From positions 1 through 64,000 of the forward strand of contig VXIS01000060.1 in the NCBI GenBank assembly GCA_008704415.1: a stretch of DNA of 64,000 bases. Reading direction: 5' to 3'. Numbering within the stretch: position 1 is the first letter of the stretch; each line of letters starts with the position of its first letter. The position numbers and the translations under genes are program-made. Positions 11,902 through 22,509 of the stretch are shown here, piece after piece. The stretch is from Sphaerosporella brunnea (taxonomy: Eukaryota > Ascomycota > Pezizomycetes > Pezizales > Pyronemataceae). A model generated the notes under the pieces. It saw only the letters and a list, made by a program, of their open reading frames with translations. It ran no database searches and was not told where the DNA came from.

Positions 11902-13287
11902 CTACCCGAGCTTTTTGCCTTCGAGAATCGAGCGGAACGCTTGGAGATTAATGTCTCCTTGGCCACCACCTTTAATCGCAAACACAACATCTTCCCACCA
12001 TCCACCCTGAAATTCCTCCTCAGCAAACACCTCTAAGAACAGACGGGCAACCTGAGCTGGAGGGTTTCTGAATACACCACACCCAAAGGCCCCGAGGACC
12101 AGCCTTCTAATCCCACGTCTCGCTGAGACGCGAAGCATCAGCCGTATCTTGTCTCTCATGATTTCGCGTTGACTGTCGAGCGGATAATTGTTATTGTTTT
12201 TCGGATCGATTTGTCTCAGATCCAATGCTGCGACAGAAATTACAGATATTGTCTTTGGCACCGAGGCGTCCTTGTTTGCGTGATTCCCATCGAAATCGTA
12301 TTCCTCATAATTTTTTCCTCCTCGACGAGTTATAGCGACTCTGGGAGAGAAGATGAGAGCGGTTTGATTGCTTTGGACATTGGAACCCCATCTCTCAAGC
12401 CTTTGCAGGTATGCCTTAGAGGCGCCCGGTATGGGGTAGACGTCGGGGATCGGATAGTAAAAAATCTTGAGCGTAGGTGCCAGCGTCGTGCGCAAGCAGA
12501 TTGCTTCCTCCTGTGCCATTGAGCCCTCGAGCCAGCCGCCTCCCTGGCGGTACGCGTTTGCCATGTTGAGGATGCAGACGTTTTGGCGCGAATCTTCTAA
12601 CATCCTCTCCGCGGTATCCACGGTGTCTGCGTCAACAACCCGGATTTTGCATTCATAAGCTGGAGGCCCGCTCGTTACCGCCGGGCCATTGTTGGCATCG
12701 AGCGCATAAGGCGATGGCTGGCCGCGTTGCTCGACGTAGAGAGTTGAGTCGCTGCTTGCCCAGCCATTATCGAAGAAGGTTTGAAACTGGGAACTGTAAA
12801 CCGAGCGCCATTAGTGGGAAATATTCAGATGGATAGTGAGAGGGTGGACAAACACTTGGCGACTTGCTACCTTCTGAAGGTGATATCTGTACTTATTGTC
12901 ACTCATATCTACGCGGCGGATTTTACGACTCCACTGTGGTACAGGATAGAATAACTGGCGTGGGACCGCCGAAGGTGAGGACTCGTGTTCGCTGAAGCGA
13001 GTGTGCTCTGTGCTGAAGCCGGGCTCTAATTCTTCACGTCCTTCTGGCGGTGACGCAGTGGAGGGTTCACCCAGTAGACGACGTCCAGGCGATGCAAAAT
13101 GCGGTGATATTGTTTCGTTGGTGCCCGCAGCGTCCACGTCGCGGTTGCGCCCAGGTGGTTGAGTTAGCGATTCTCGAGGTTTCGGCGCCCACGGCAGTGT
13201 AGTTTGGCGGAGCTTTTTGACGCCGATTGGAGAGGCGGACGAGGAGGCGGGCCCCAAGTTCGGATCGTTGCTTCGTTTTTTATCCAT
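11902..13287 (-). CDS. Microbial-type poly(ADP-ribose) glycohydrolase (macro fold)
   Basis: The protein has the microbial-type PARG domain (DUF2263/TIGR02452 family), which removes poly(ADP-ribose) from proteins. The catalytic signature GGG-x7-QEE is present as GGGWLEGSMAQEE, preceded by NMANAYRQ. Later come the conserved RRLVLGAFGCGVFRNPP loop and VFAIKGGG. Two exons join at ASRQ/FQTFFDNGWASS, using the second of two AGs near 12795. The first exon encodes about 145 low-complexity, probably disordered residues rich in Ser, Pro and Arg with the motif GVKKLRQTTLPWAPK. The chosen start at 13287 (MDKKRSNDPNLG) has an in-frame alternative at 13389. The catalytic Glu pair looks intact, so activity is plausible. 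It is convergent with RPP40. Confidence 0.9.
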
Positions 13288-14321
13288 TTGTGTTGAGATC
13301 GACGAACAAAGAAAGATGGGACGTGATGGAAGGATTCCATTGTTTTGCGGTGCAGTTTGAGAGTGGCGCAGCACAATAAGGGGTTGCATTCAGGCAACCG
13401 ATGTGGACCCGCCGTTTGAAACCAAACTTCACTTGACAGATGTCAGACATCAGCTCAGACAGGTATAGTAACAGATAGGTACCTCTCGGTCCTCTCGGTC
13501 CAAGTAAACGTGGAGCTCAAGCTTCCGAGAGGGCGACGAAGAGGACTAGAATCCACCCGCGAAGTTCTGGATGTCCCTGGCAAAGTGGATATGGAAATAC
13601 ATAACACATTCCTTGGGCCCCTGTGACAAGCGATCTCTGGTGAGGCCGTGAAGCGACAGTTCCCTTTGGAAATAACAGTGAGGGGCTGGTCCGTTCCATA
13701 AAGACAGACCCGAAGTGAGGTCAAGTGGCTCATAGCTGTTATTGATGTCATCAGGCGATTGACATCACCACCTGCCACATGATAAAGCCGCAGGTGAATT
13801 CTGTTTTCCACCAGCGGCTCCACACTCGGTTCCAGTTCCATCATGTTTCATTGGTCCATGTACCTACCTGGTATGCACCCCACTGCCACTCCTCAGAAAA
13901 GCCGATCACGATGTCCTTCATGACTCAAAGATCGACCAAGAGGCAAGTTCAACCTGTGCCTAAGACCCCCCACTTTTGTTGGAATTGATGAACGTACTTA
14001 TTTGCCTGCTTTTCTGACGCCGCATCTGGCGACTGCTGTGAGCACCGACCATAAAGTCCCTCTGACTGTAATCATGTTGCAATTTCAGGCTTTGTCCCAG
14101 ACAGCGTTCAAGAGCAACGCTAACCACATCCAGAACGAGCGAGTATTGTGGGTTTTATCGGCCGTCAAACCAGCCTCCTACTCTCAGAAAACCTAACCGC
14201 CCAAACTTTTGGACACCGCGCGCGCGGTATATAAGGAATTATACGGTAGTTAATGTGCCTTGTCGCAACGCAGGAATCTCTCCCCTTCCAAAGTGGGCGC
14301 GCTTAGACTAGGGCTCGATAA
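13288..14321. other. Intergenic region, no gene seen
   Basis: About 1 kb upstream of the PARG gene. Short frames exist on both strands but none shows homology, splice logic or codon periodicity that I can defend. A TATA-like TATATAAGG lies near 14229, upstream of the decayed BED fragment. Confidence 0.4.
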
Positions 14322-14823
14322 ATGACGCTGAGTCAGCGTAATGGATCGTCGGGGACAGATCGTGAAATCGGCGGATGGTGTCGCGGGTTTCTGACATCAC
14401 CCACATACTCGCCCACTACCATATTCTCGCTCAGGATGCTTTTCACAAGAAATACTGAACTTAAGGAGGAGTTCACAGAGTTTGTACACCCGGACTTTAA
14501 GGTGAGTAACTGCGCGACCTGAGTCTACACCTTGAACTGACTCGCAGGGGCCGGGTCCGCTGCAACTACTACAGGGCTGAATTTGTGAAGCGTACAGTTG
14601 GGGACGCCTTAAACCTGAGGGTTTTGAGCCTCATTTTCAACAGCTATCTCCTCCACCAAAAAAGTTTTTTTTTCGAAAAGAACTCGTTATTGTTCGACTC
14701 TCTGGATGATTCCCTATTGAATAATAACGAGCTTTCTTTTTTCCAGGCATTTTTGGAGGAGCAGTTAATTTTCAACGAAAAGCATTTTATATGGGGGTCA
14801 GACCCTACTGTAATAGGCAATTA
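14322..14823 (+). pseudogene. Degenerate BED-finger (hAT-like) transposon fragment
   Basis: Two coding segments join over a clear GT-AG intron (about 14502-14547, donor GTGAGT). The first ends LKEEFTEFVHPDFK; the second continues RVRCNYYRAEFVKRTVGDAL and then a hydrophobic stretch ending SDPTVIGN. The word order (acidic lead, V-x-C-x-Y-C-x-x-E-F-x-K-R-T, then where H-x3-C should be) resembles the BED zinc finger that opens hAT transposases. The second cysteine has become Tyr and the His/Cys pair is missing. No catalytic domain follows before the stop. I infer a decayed transposon N-terminus; a lineage-specific gene is possible. Confidence 0.35.
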
Positions 14824-15586
14824 AAACAGCGCTAGCAGGGCGCAATTACCATAAATGGCAAGCGCATCTGCGGCTGACATGCCTAATTGTCGACCTTGGC
14901 ACGCATAATTCGCAACTTGGCAGCTTAATTGCAGAATTAATTTCCTTTTTTCGTAATTTTGAAGTTCGGAAGAATGTCCCCAACCCCCCCCCCCCCAGGT
15001 TGAAGGCGTCCCCAATTGTATTTCTGAGCCAGCCAGCGTATTTTTTTAGCGGAAAAACGACATGTAGAGTAAGTGGCAACGCGATAGTACCGCAGACTTT
15101 TGCCTCTTGACGGAGATCGATCCAAGCTCCCGCCCGAGATACGCGAACCGCTAGTTCGGTAGGGCGACCAATGGGCTTCATCATAATTGCAGGGGTATCG
15201 ATATCGCGCTAGATCGTCATGCCTTGCAACACCGGAAAGCATGGACATAGGTATTCGTATCTTTTGGAGGACGTTGGTGCAACTTTCATGGGCTTTTGGT
15301 TATACCTTATCTACTCGGTAATAAGGACCGCGAGCACTGGCGCCACAGGTTCCCGCGCGTAAGCCACCGCTGTGGTTGTGGCGTGTCCTTATTACCGAGT
15401 TCTTTCGGTCAAACCCCAGAAAAAAGAGGTTATTGCACCGATTGCGATGCCAAACACTTATGAAAATCGATAGAAACCTCTAATTGCAAATGGATATATG
15501 TTCAGACAACGAATGCATCGCCAAAGGCACCCCTGGAGCCAAACATCGAAAATGAGTGACCGATAGACATCTAGACATTAACATCC
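14824..15586. other. Intergenic region with a foldback element
   Basis: No gene is supported. The region holds a C13-14 run near 14984-14997, AT-rich unique sequence and the foldback at 15313-15400. It ends at the FUSC-family gene stop. Confidence 0.4.
15313..15400. repeat. Foldback with 16-bp inverted arms
   Basis: ACTCGGTAATAAGGAC at 15313-15328 is exactly complementary to the sequence at 15385-15400. The 56-bp GC-rich loop has a further weak pairing (GCCACA with TGTGGC). It could be a very small MITE or solo hairpin; I see no second copy in the window. Confidence 0.7.
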
Positions 15587-18500
15587 TCAATAGCTGCTGA
15601 ACCCAGAAACCCTCGAGGCATTCCAATCAGGCATGTCTAAAGCCATCTCTCCAACAATCCTCTTTGTCAACCTCTCCAATAGCTCCACTTGTCCGACAAT
15701 ATCGGTCAACGCTGCTGAATATGCATAGTCTTATTCAGGGGTCAGCACTCATCGTATTGTAACCTCGGCGAAATTAACTTACGATAAATATCTGCCCACC
15801 TCCTGGTCTTTTCCTCGCGAGGCCTCACCAGCCTTTCATCTTCATATTCAGCCTCTACTTCTGCCATACGATCCAACAGCCTCTTTCTAGCAGCAGCGGC
15901 GGATGGAAGGTATCTTGGAACGGGCCTTTTGGACCGCAGGGCTCCTGCTAGCACGTATAGATTCATGAGGATACTTGCTACTGCATCGCGACGGGGGGAT
16001 AACATCTTCCTTGTGGCTTCTTCGCTGCCTTGGAACAGGAAAGGCTGGAAGTACAGACTCGCCTCTCGGACCTCGATGATGTGTTCAAGGAAACGCTCGC
16101 AGGCATCGATAGCATTCATATAAGGGACTGGATCGAACGGGCCTCTTGGGCGCTATAGAGAAAAATGAGCACGGCTTCCACAGGGTGCGAACGATTTCCT
16201 CACAATTTCATGGCGAGTCATTTCTGCTAACTCTCTCATCCGGAAGCAGTGTTCTCTCATCTTTGCCTCTTGTATTTGCGAAACCTCAATATCATCTTTT
16301 GTGGGAACATAGTCTGAATCGTGGTAGATATATCTGGCTTCGGCGTTAGAGACGAGTGTTGTGAGGGGAAAGAGAGAACAAGCCTGGCAACAACTCCGCG
16401 ATACGCGATGCCCAAGTTCAGGAGCATATAACTTAGTGATTTCCTGAGCTCGTGTCTGGCGACGAATGGCCACACTACCCAGTTAACAATGACGGCGGCT
16501 ACAACTCCAGTTGACAAAGCGACGCCTCTCGACCATGCAATTTCGACTGGGGAATGTCCACCGCTGTGATTGCGGCCGCTGAGCGAGACCACGGTAAAAC
16601 TAAGGCAAGCCATCAGGCCGGAACGTGGATGCGCCGACAGCATGAACCGGAAGACTAAGCGATTGGTGAGACATGATTGTGAAAAATCCATAGTCAAATT
16701 GCCGGGGAAATACCTGCTGGAATCATAAAGATCGCCGCAAAAACTGCAAGAACATATGGACTTGCAGATCCAGCGGCCCGTGCAGCTGCAGCTGCCAAAC
16801 CTCCCCAAACAGCGCCCAACAGTGTTGCAATCGTCCTGGTCACCAGATCCTGGGCATTACCGCCAACTCTGGGATGCATCATGATCCATGCGGCAACGAC
16901 GGCCCACCATGAGTCTTTCTCTGCCCACCAGCCTCTACTTTGGTTCAACCATGCCGGCACACTGAGGGCCCCGCAAACGAGTATCACCTTCACGGCAAAG
17001 CGAGTTTCAAACTGCTGCAGCCTGTGGAGAACTTTCCATATCCGATACCGCAAAGTCCTACCATCCTCAGAGCCACCGATACCAACGGTTTTTACCCCGT
17101 TTTTCAAACCGTTCGATGCTAACGCGTCGGGCTCATAAGGACGTGCGTGAATCTTTTCCATGAGATTGCTGATCTCATCTTTTATTCTGAAATAATAACC
17201 AGCACTAGCACCACCTCTGTCATGAAGGACCTGCGGGTTTGCGCGATAGAGTGCCTTGCTAAGCGGGTAAGAAGGTAAGAAGAGCCTTTTTGATTTTGAT
17301 TTTGGATCCTGGGAAATTTGCAGCACCTTGGTTGCTAGGGAATCAACGGCTGCAGCAGACTGCCGGAGAGGATTGATGAAAAGAAACAATTCCACAAGGT
17401 CAGGGTGCGAAGAGTAAGATGAAGGCAGGTCTGGATGTTCCATTAGCGAGACATCTGCTTCGTCGAAGCGCTGCATCGCAGATCGTAGCTCTGCCTGTTG
17501 TGATTGTACGTCGGACGATTCGTCGCGATCAAACAAATCCGACAGACCAGCAATCCTCATGAGTGCATTGTCGCAGCAGTGAAGCGTTTTCGCCATTGCA
17601 TCAATCAGGGCTCTCGAAGGTCCAGCCATTGTGTTTCGTACAATTTCAAGGGGATTCTCGTATGATGATGCAATGCTGATATCGTCAAGTGAATTGTTCG
17701 GATCAATTTGAATGACAATATCATGCGAAGAAGCACTATTTGACCCGACCGTTGGGGTTTGATGCTGGTGCTCATGGATGAAAAGAGATGTCCCAGGCTT
17801 GATGGCCATTATATGCCTGATAACGCTCTGCAACAGAATTCGAAGTTGGTCGACGTCCGCAGGTCTGAGCGAAGTGAAGGTAATTTCGTTCCTCATATCT
17901 CTCACTGCGTCTGAAAGCTTCACGATCTGCTTACTCATATTGCTGTGAACTTCCAACGAGTAGGGCCGGGGCAGCTCGAGGGCTTTGAGGGCCGAATCAA
18001 TGGCATTATGCAAAGCTGTCCTGCAAACATATCGCGCAGTTAGCAAAGGGCACGTACGTGTCTTTGTGGTTGAGCTCGCCCCGAAAGACAAATCCTCAGG
18101 CAGGAGAACACTGGAGGAAGGATTTCTGGGTATACACACGCGACAGCTCGACCACCAGTTTCCGGATATAAACACAAGTTGACAACCAAACTGATTCCAA
18201 GTCCAATCAACCACGGGATTGCGAACTCCTGTACCATGGATCGCCGCCATTTACCAGTTTGGTCTATGCTTTCTGTTCCAACCAGACACAGGAAAATCAA
18301 GGCGAGCCCGGCAGTAATAAGCGCTTGATACAATCGCAAAAATGAACATCGAATCCATCCAATGATTGCTAGTATTGGCACCACGAATGCGGCCAATACA
18401 CCACCATATGCCGCCCGAGAAACGGCCGTGGAACTCGCCACTTCCAATGCCAAGGTGCCGACAGCAAGCCCTAACGCACCTCCAACAATGCAACCAACTG

Positions 18501-19212
18501 TCCCGTCAATCTGTGCACCGGCTGTTCTCCCGGCGTGATTGAATAAAGCGGCAATGGTGACCCAATAAGAATAGTCGCCGAGAACGGTGCGTGTCTTCGG
18601 TATGAGGCAAAGGATATAAGCAATGAAGTATCCCAGGAATGATTTGGCAAGGAGTATCCCATCGCGGGTGCCAAACGTTGCTGTAAAGAAGAACTTGGTA
18701 TCTTCTAGCTGGGCTCGCAATTTTTTCCGGAATAGTTTTCCAAGGTTCACACCGAACATAGCTTCCCCGTCTTCTTCTTCTTCGTCGTCATCATCCGAGT
18801 CCTGATGTGTGGTGGAACGGTAGAACGTGGCGTCAAAGAATCCGTCACGCAACTCCTCGATGCCAAAAGTGTCATACTGGTCCATTTCCAAGCTCTCGAG
18901 AAGATGCTGCAGGTGAAATGTCGAAATACTGGCTCTCGGTGAATACGGATCTATCGGTGTCCTGGTGCCAGATGACTGGGCTCGAGAGTATCCCGACTTT
19001 GCAGAGTATCCCGACGGAGAGCGTACCATTGGGGGGCGTGTGGGACGACCGGAACCAGGCGTCGACCACTGCCGCTCTCGTAAATTATTCCCATCATCGA
19101 TATGGACGTGGCGAGACCTGATTTTGTGCAAAGGCGGTGTAGAAGAATTCACAGCGGTCGCAGACGCGTCGAGTATCTCTGGTGTAGTGGAATGCGGTGT
19201 GGCAGACGACAT
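15587..19212 (-). CDS. BRE4-like FUSC-family multispanning membrane transporter
   Basis: The protein belongs to the fungal Brefeldin-A-sensitivity (BRE4/DUF2421) family in the FUSC/aromatic-acid-exporter superfamily; its substrate is unknown. It begins with about 150 disordered residues containing an acidic run (DSDDDDEEEEDGE). A first membrane block follows (FLGYFIAYILCLIPKT, YSYWVTIAALFNHAG, VGCIVGGALGLAVGTLAL), then a soluble helical middle (LSDAVRDMRNEITFTSLRPA). A second membrane block comes next (DSWWAVVAAWIMMHP, IATLLGAVWGGLAAAA, VVAAVIVNWVVWPFVARHEL), and last a C-terminal domain (YHDSDYVPTKDDIEVSQ, PFDPVPYMNAIDACERF) ending SRVSGFSSY at 15587. At least five introns are present. The join near 18050-18150 is not resolved, and the one near 16390 appears to be GC-AG. 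The duplicated FUSC architecture and C-terminal DUF2421 fit the family. Confidence 0.87.
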
Positions 19213-20694
19213 TGCATGTACATGGTTGAAGGAAGGATGAAAATTTGTGCAAGCAAAAACAGGTCAAACATCACCATCGACATCATGCTAACTAACCGAT
19301 GCTACTGTGATTGCTACGCTACATAGTTTTAATCGATCAAAGGACAGCGGACAGCTCAGGGAATGGTTTCGAAAGAGTTTGGCGCTGTCAAGACGAGCCA
19401 TTCCGAAAAAGGAGAATGGATGAATTTTGAGCATTTTGCCAGCCATGAGTGCGGGTTAGGATTGGGTTGGGGGGTTAGGGTTTTTTGAAAGCCGCTTTGT
19501 CTTTCATTTGCGAGTATGCCATTAGATGCAGTCATATTGCTGGCCAAAAGCTGATGGACGAGATGACTTTGCTCGTCTCCGTCGATAGACGCAGCAGTTG
19601 TCCTTCTCGACATGCAATTGGCGAATGTTGTCCTGCCTGCGCTTGAGTGGTCACCACGTTGCCATGGAAACATGAATGGTGTTTATGCCGAGGGACCGGC
19701 CATGATCGGATTTTTTTCTTGGGATCAAGAGCTGAGAGTGCCTGCTCTGCTGAGAAGTACGTACGTACTTGCCTAGGTATTCGTTCTGCGGCAACGACAC
19801 GCGTTCCGCTCAAGATCGAGTTGCGGATGAGTTATAGGTATGCATTCTAGCACTCTTTTTTTTTTTTTTTTTTTTTTTTTTCAATTTACGTTCTTCTAGA
19901 GGGTGTTATTTAGGCTTGGCGGCTAGGGCTCCACTTTTTTTGGCTTTAGTCAACCAAAAACGCTTCCCTTCCCTCCAACAACAACAACAACAAACCCACC
20001 ACCACCAACCACATCTCGGCGGCTGATAGAGGTATCGCATCTACTACCACCTCTTCTCCCACACTCCCTTCCTAAACCACCCTCTCCACAAAAACATCCT
20101 TCGGGTACGCACCCCCCCCCCCCCCAACCCAAAAACAAAAAGCAACAACAATCAACCACAACCTCTCTGCCCTTCCCACTCACTCGTCAAAACAAATACA
20201 AACCCTCACATCCACCCCCTCCCCACCCCCACAATTCATCTCTTCTCCTTCCATCACCACCACCCCCCCATCAAAGCGTGTCGACTTCTGTTCGTCTGTC
20301 CCTTCCATTCCTGTCACGTCGTTTCAATTTGTCGCTGCCACCCCCCCCCCCCAAAAGAAAAAGAAACAAACAAAACCCCACGCCCGATACCAATACTCTT
20401 TTGTCCTTCGCGAACAAAAAAGAAATCAACGTGTGGTTCGGCTCATTTGTTGACATTACAAAAACACAGTCAATTGGTTCGCTGTCGGTCACGGAGTAGA
20501 CTACGCTCGCTTCGGTATCAAGCGCATTAGGTGTGTCAACAAACAATCTCGTACCTGAAACTCAACAGTGCTGACGCGACACAAAGTTAAAAAAAAAAAA
20601 AACTACATCCGTAGTTCGCTGATACCCTCGTGCGATTCAGCTACCATTCATCGAGTCCTTTGTCATTTCCAATACACCACATCAAGACATCAAG
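19213..20694. promoter_or_regulatory. Long divergent upstream region of FUSC gene and cyclin B
   Basis: The 1.5 kb lies between two start codons facing away from each other. It holds a T24-25 run near 19857-19881 and, from 19930 onward, a strongly pyrimidine-rich plus strand with ACA and CCA repeats and C14 and C12 runs (about 20110 and 20341). This is the kind of long CT-rich leader often seen before highly regulated fungal genes. The cyclin transcript may have a long 5' leader. No protein-coding segment is convincing. Confidence 0.5.
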
Positions 20695-22509
20695 ATGCAG
20701 TCGGTAAGTCTCATACAAGATCCCCACTGCACGCGAGTTTACGCGTCACGACGCATATCTTTCGTCGTAAACCTACCTAATCCCCGATGCAAATGGCTAA
20801 CCCTGCCTTGCAACAGCGTCGAGCTGCTGCACGCCGTCGTGTTGCTACCAATGACGAGAACACGGTCGCGATGACTCGCTTGACCCGAGCCAAAGCCGCC
20901 ACCCTCTCATCGAACGCTGTCCTCGCTGCGAAGACTTCGAATGCTGCTGCTCTCGCTGCGAAATCCTCGAACGCTACCCTCGCTGCGAAATCCTCGAACG
21001 CTGCCCTCGCTACCAAGAGTTCCAACGCTCCTGCTACTACCACCAGCACCACCACTACCAGCACCACCACCACCACAACCACCGCTGCTGCGAATCGCAG
21101 GCGTGCCGCTCTTGGTGACGTTAGCAACGTCCACGGTAAGAGCGATGACGCTGCGAAGAAAGTCGCTGTCAAGAAGGTTGTCAAAACCACTATTACGGCC
21201 AAGACTACTACAACCAATGCAGTAACTAAGGCTGCGCGTGCCACTCGTCCTGCTCCCGTCAAGTCTGTTGCTGCTACACAAGAGGCCAAGAAGGAGGCAA
21301 GTGGAACTGGAATTGTGCGACCCAGAAAGAGAGCTGCACCATCGAAGGTCAAAGATGACCATGAAGACGATGAGGACATCGAAAACCGTGCCGTCGGATT
21401 CCAACTCAAGGCTGAGATCGGCACTGAAGACATGATTCGGCAACCTGCTGCTAAGCGTCCCCGTTTTGAGCTTGCTCCCCCCAGCAAGCCCAAAACTGCG
21501 GCTGAAGTTGAAGGATGGAAAGATCTCGACGCTGAGGATGCTCAGGACCCGTTGATGGTTTCAGAGTACGTGAACGAGATTTTCGAGCATCTCAAGAAAC
21601 TTGAGCCGGAGACCCAGCCAAATCCGAATTACATGGATGACCAGATGGACCTCAGATGGCAAATGCGTGGCATCCTCGTCGACTGGCTTGTCGAGGTTCA
21701 CACCCGCTTCCGTCTCCTCCCTGAGACTCTCTTCCTGGCCGTTAACATCGTGGATCGTTTCTTGACGAACAAGATCGTCATGTTGGAAAAGTTGGAGTTG
21801 GTCGGTGTTACTGCCATGTTCATCGCCGCTAAGTACGAAGAGGTCTTCTCCCCTCACGTCAAGTACTTCCGTCACGTTGCCGATGATGGTTTCACCGACG
21901 AAGAGATTCTTCGGGCTGAACGTTTCATCCTTGCTACGCTGGACTACAACCTGTCGTACCCGAACCCGATGAACTTCTTGCGGCGTATCTCTAAGGCCGA
22001 TCGGTACGATTTCCAGACAAGAACTTTCGCCAAGTACCTTATGGAGATCAGCCTGTTGGACCACAGGTTTCTTGAGTACCTGCCTAGCCATGTGTCTGCT
22101 GCTGCCATGTACATGGCTCGCCTGATGCTCGACCGTGGCCCTTGGGTGCGTATATATCCCCCCATTTGTTGCATATATTTGATGCTAATAGTTCTGATCG
22201 ATTAGGACGAGAACCTGATCCATTACTCCGATTACACCGAGGAGCAAATTCTTCCCGTCTTCCGTCTGATGATAGACTACTTGATCAGGCCCGTTAAGCA
22301 CCAGGCCTTTTTCAAGAAATACGCCGGTAAAAAGTTCATGAAGGGTTTGTCTTCCGTGATATCTGGGTTTTCAGCCATGCAGTGTACTAATGTGCGTTCC
22401 AGCTTCCCTTCATCTGCGTGACTGGGCCAAGAAGAACGCGACAGCGTACGGCGTTGACATCGAACTCTCCCAGAGGGATCTCTACCAAGATGAAGACTTG
22501 TACAACTAA
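20695..22509 (+). CDS. G2/M B-type cyclin
   Basis: B-type cyclins activate Cdk1 to drive mitosis. Four exons (20695-20703, 20817-22145, 22206-22344, 22403-22509) give 527 residues starting MQSRRAAARRRVATNDENT. The N-terminus carries a near-tandem Ala/Lys/Ser/Asn repeat (units like LAAKSSNAT) and a Thr-rich run. A destruction box RAALGDVSN follows at about residue 105. The cyclin box starts near VSEYVNEIFEHLKKLE and includes MRGILVDWLVEVHTRFRLLP, the MRAILVDW-type Cdk contact, and AAKYEEVFSP. The second cyclin fold contains YPNPMNFLRRISKADRYD and YLMEISLLDHRFLEY. The C-terminus is DIELSQRDLYQDEDLYN. It corresponds to the NimE/Cdc13 group. The D-box indicates APC/C-dependent turnover. Confidence 0.95.

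Noticed and set aside
19440..19490. TTAGGG-like words near the FUSC promoter
   Set aside because: Only one or two irregular units, not a telomeric array.
20777..21493. Long antisense frame opposite the cyclin N-terminus
   Set aside because: Mirror of the Ala/Lys/Thr-rich cyclin repeats; the plus-strand cyclin has domains and introns that explain the region.
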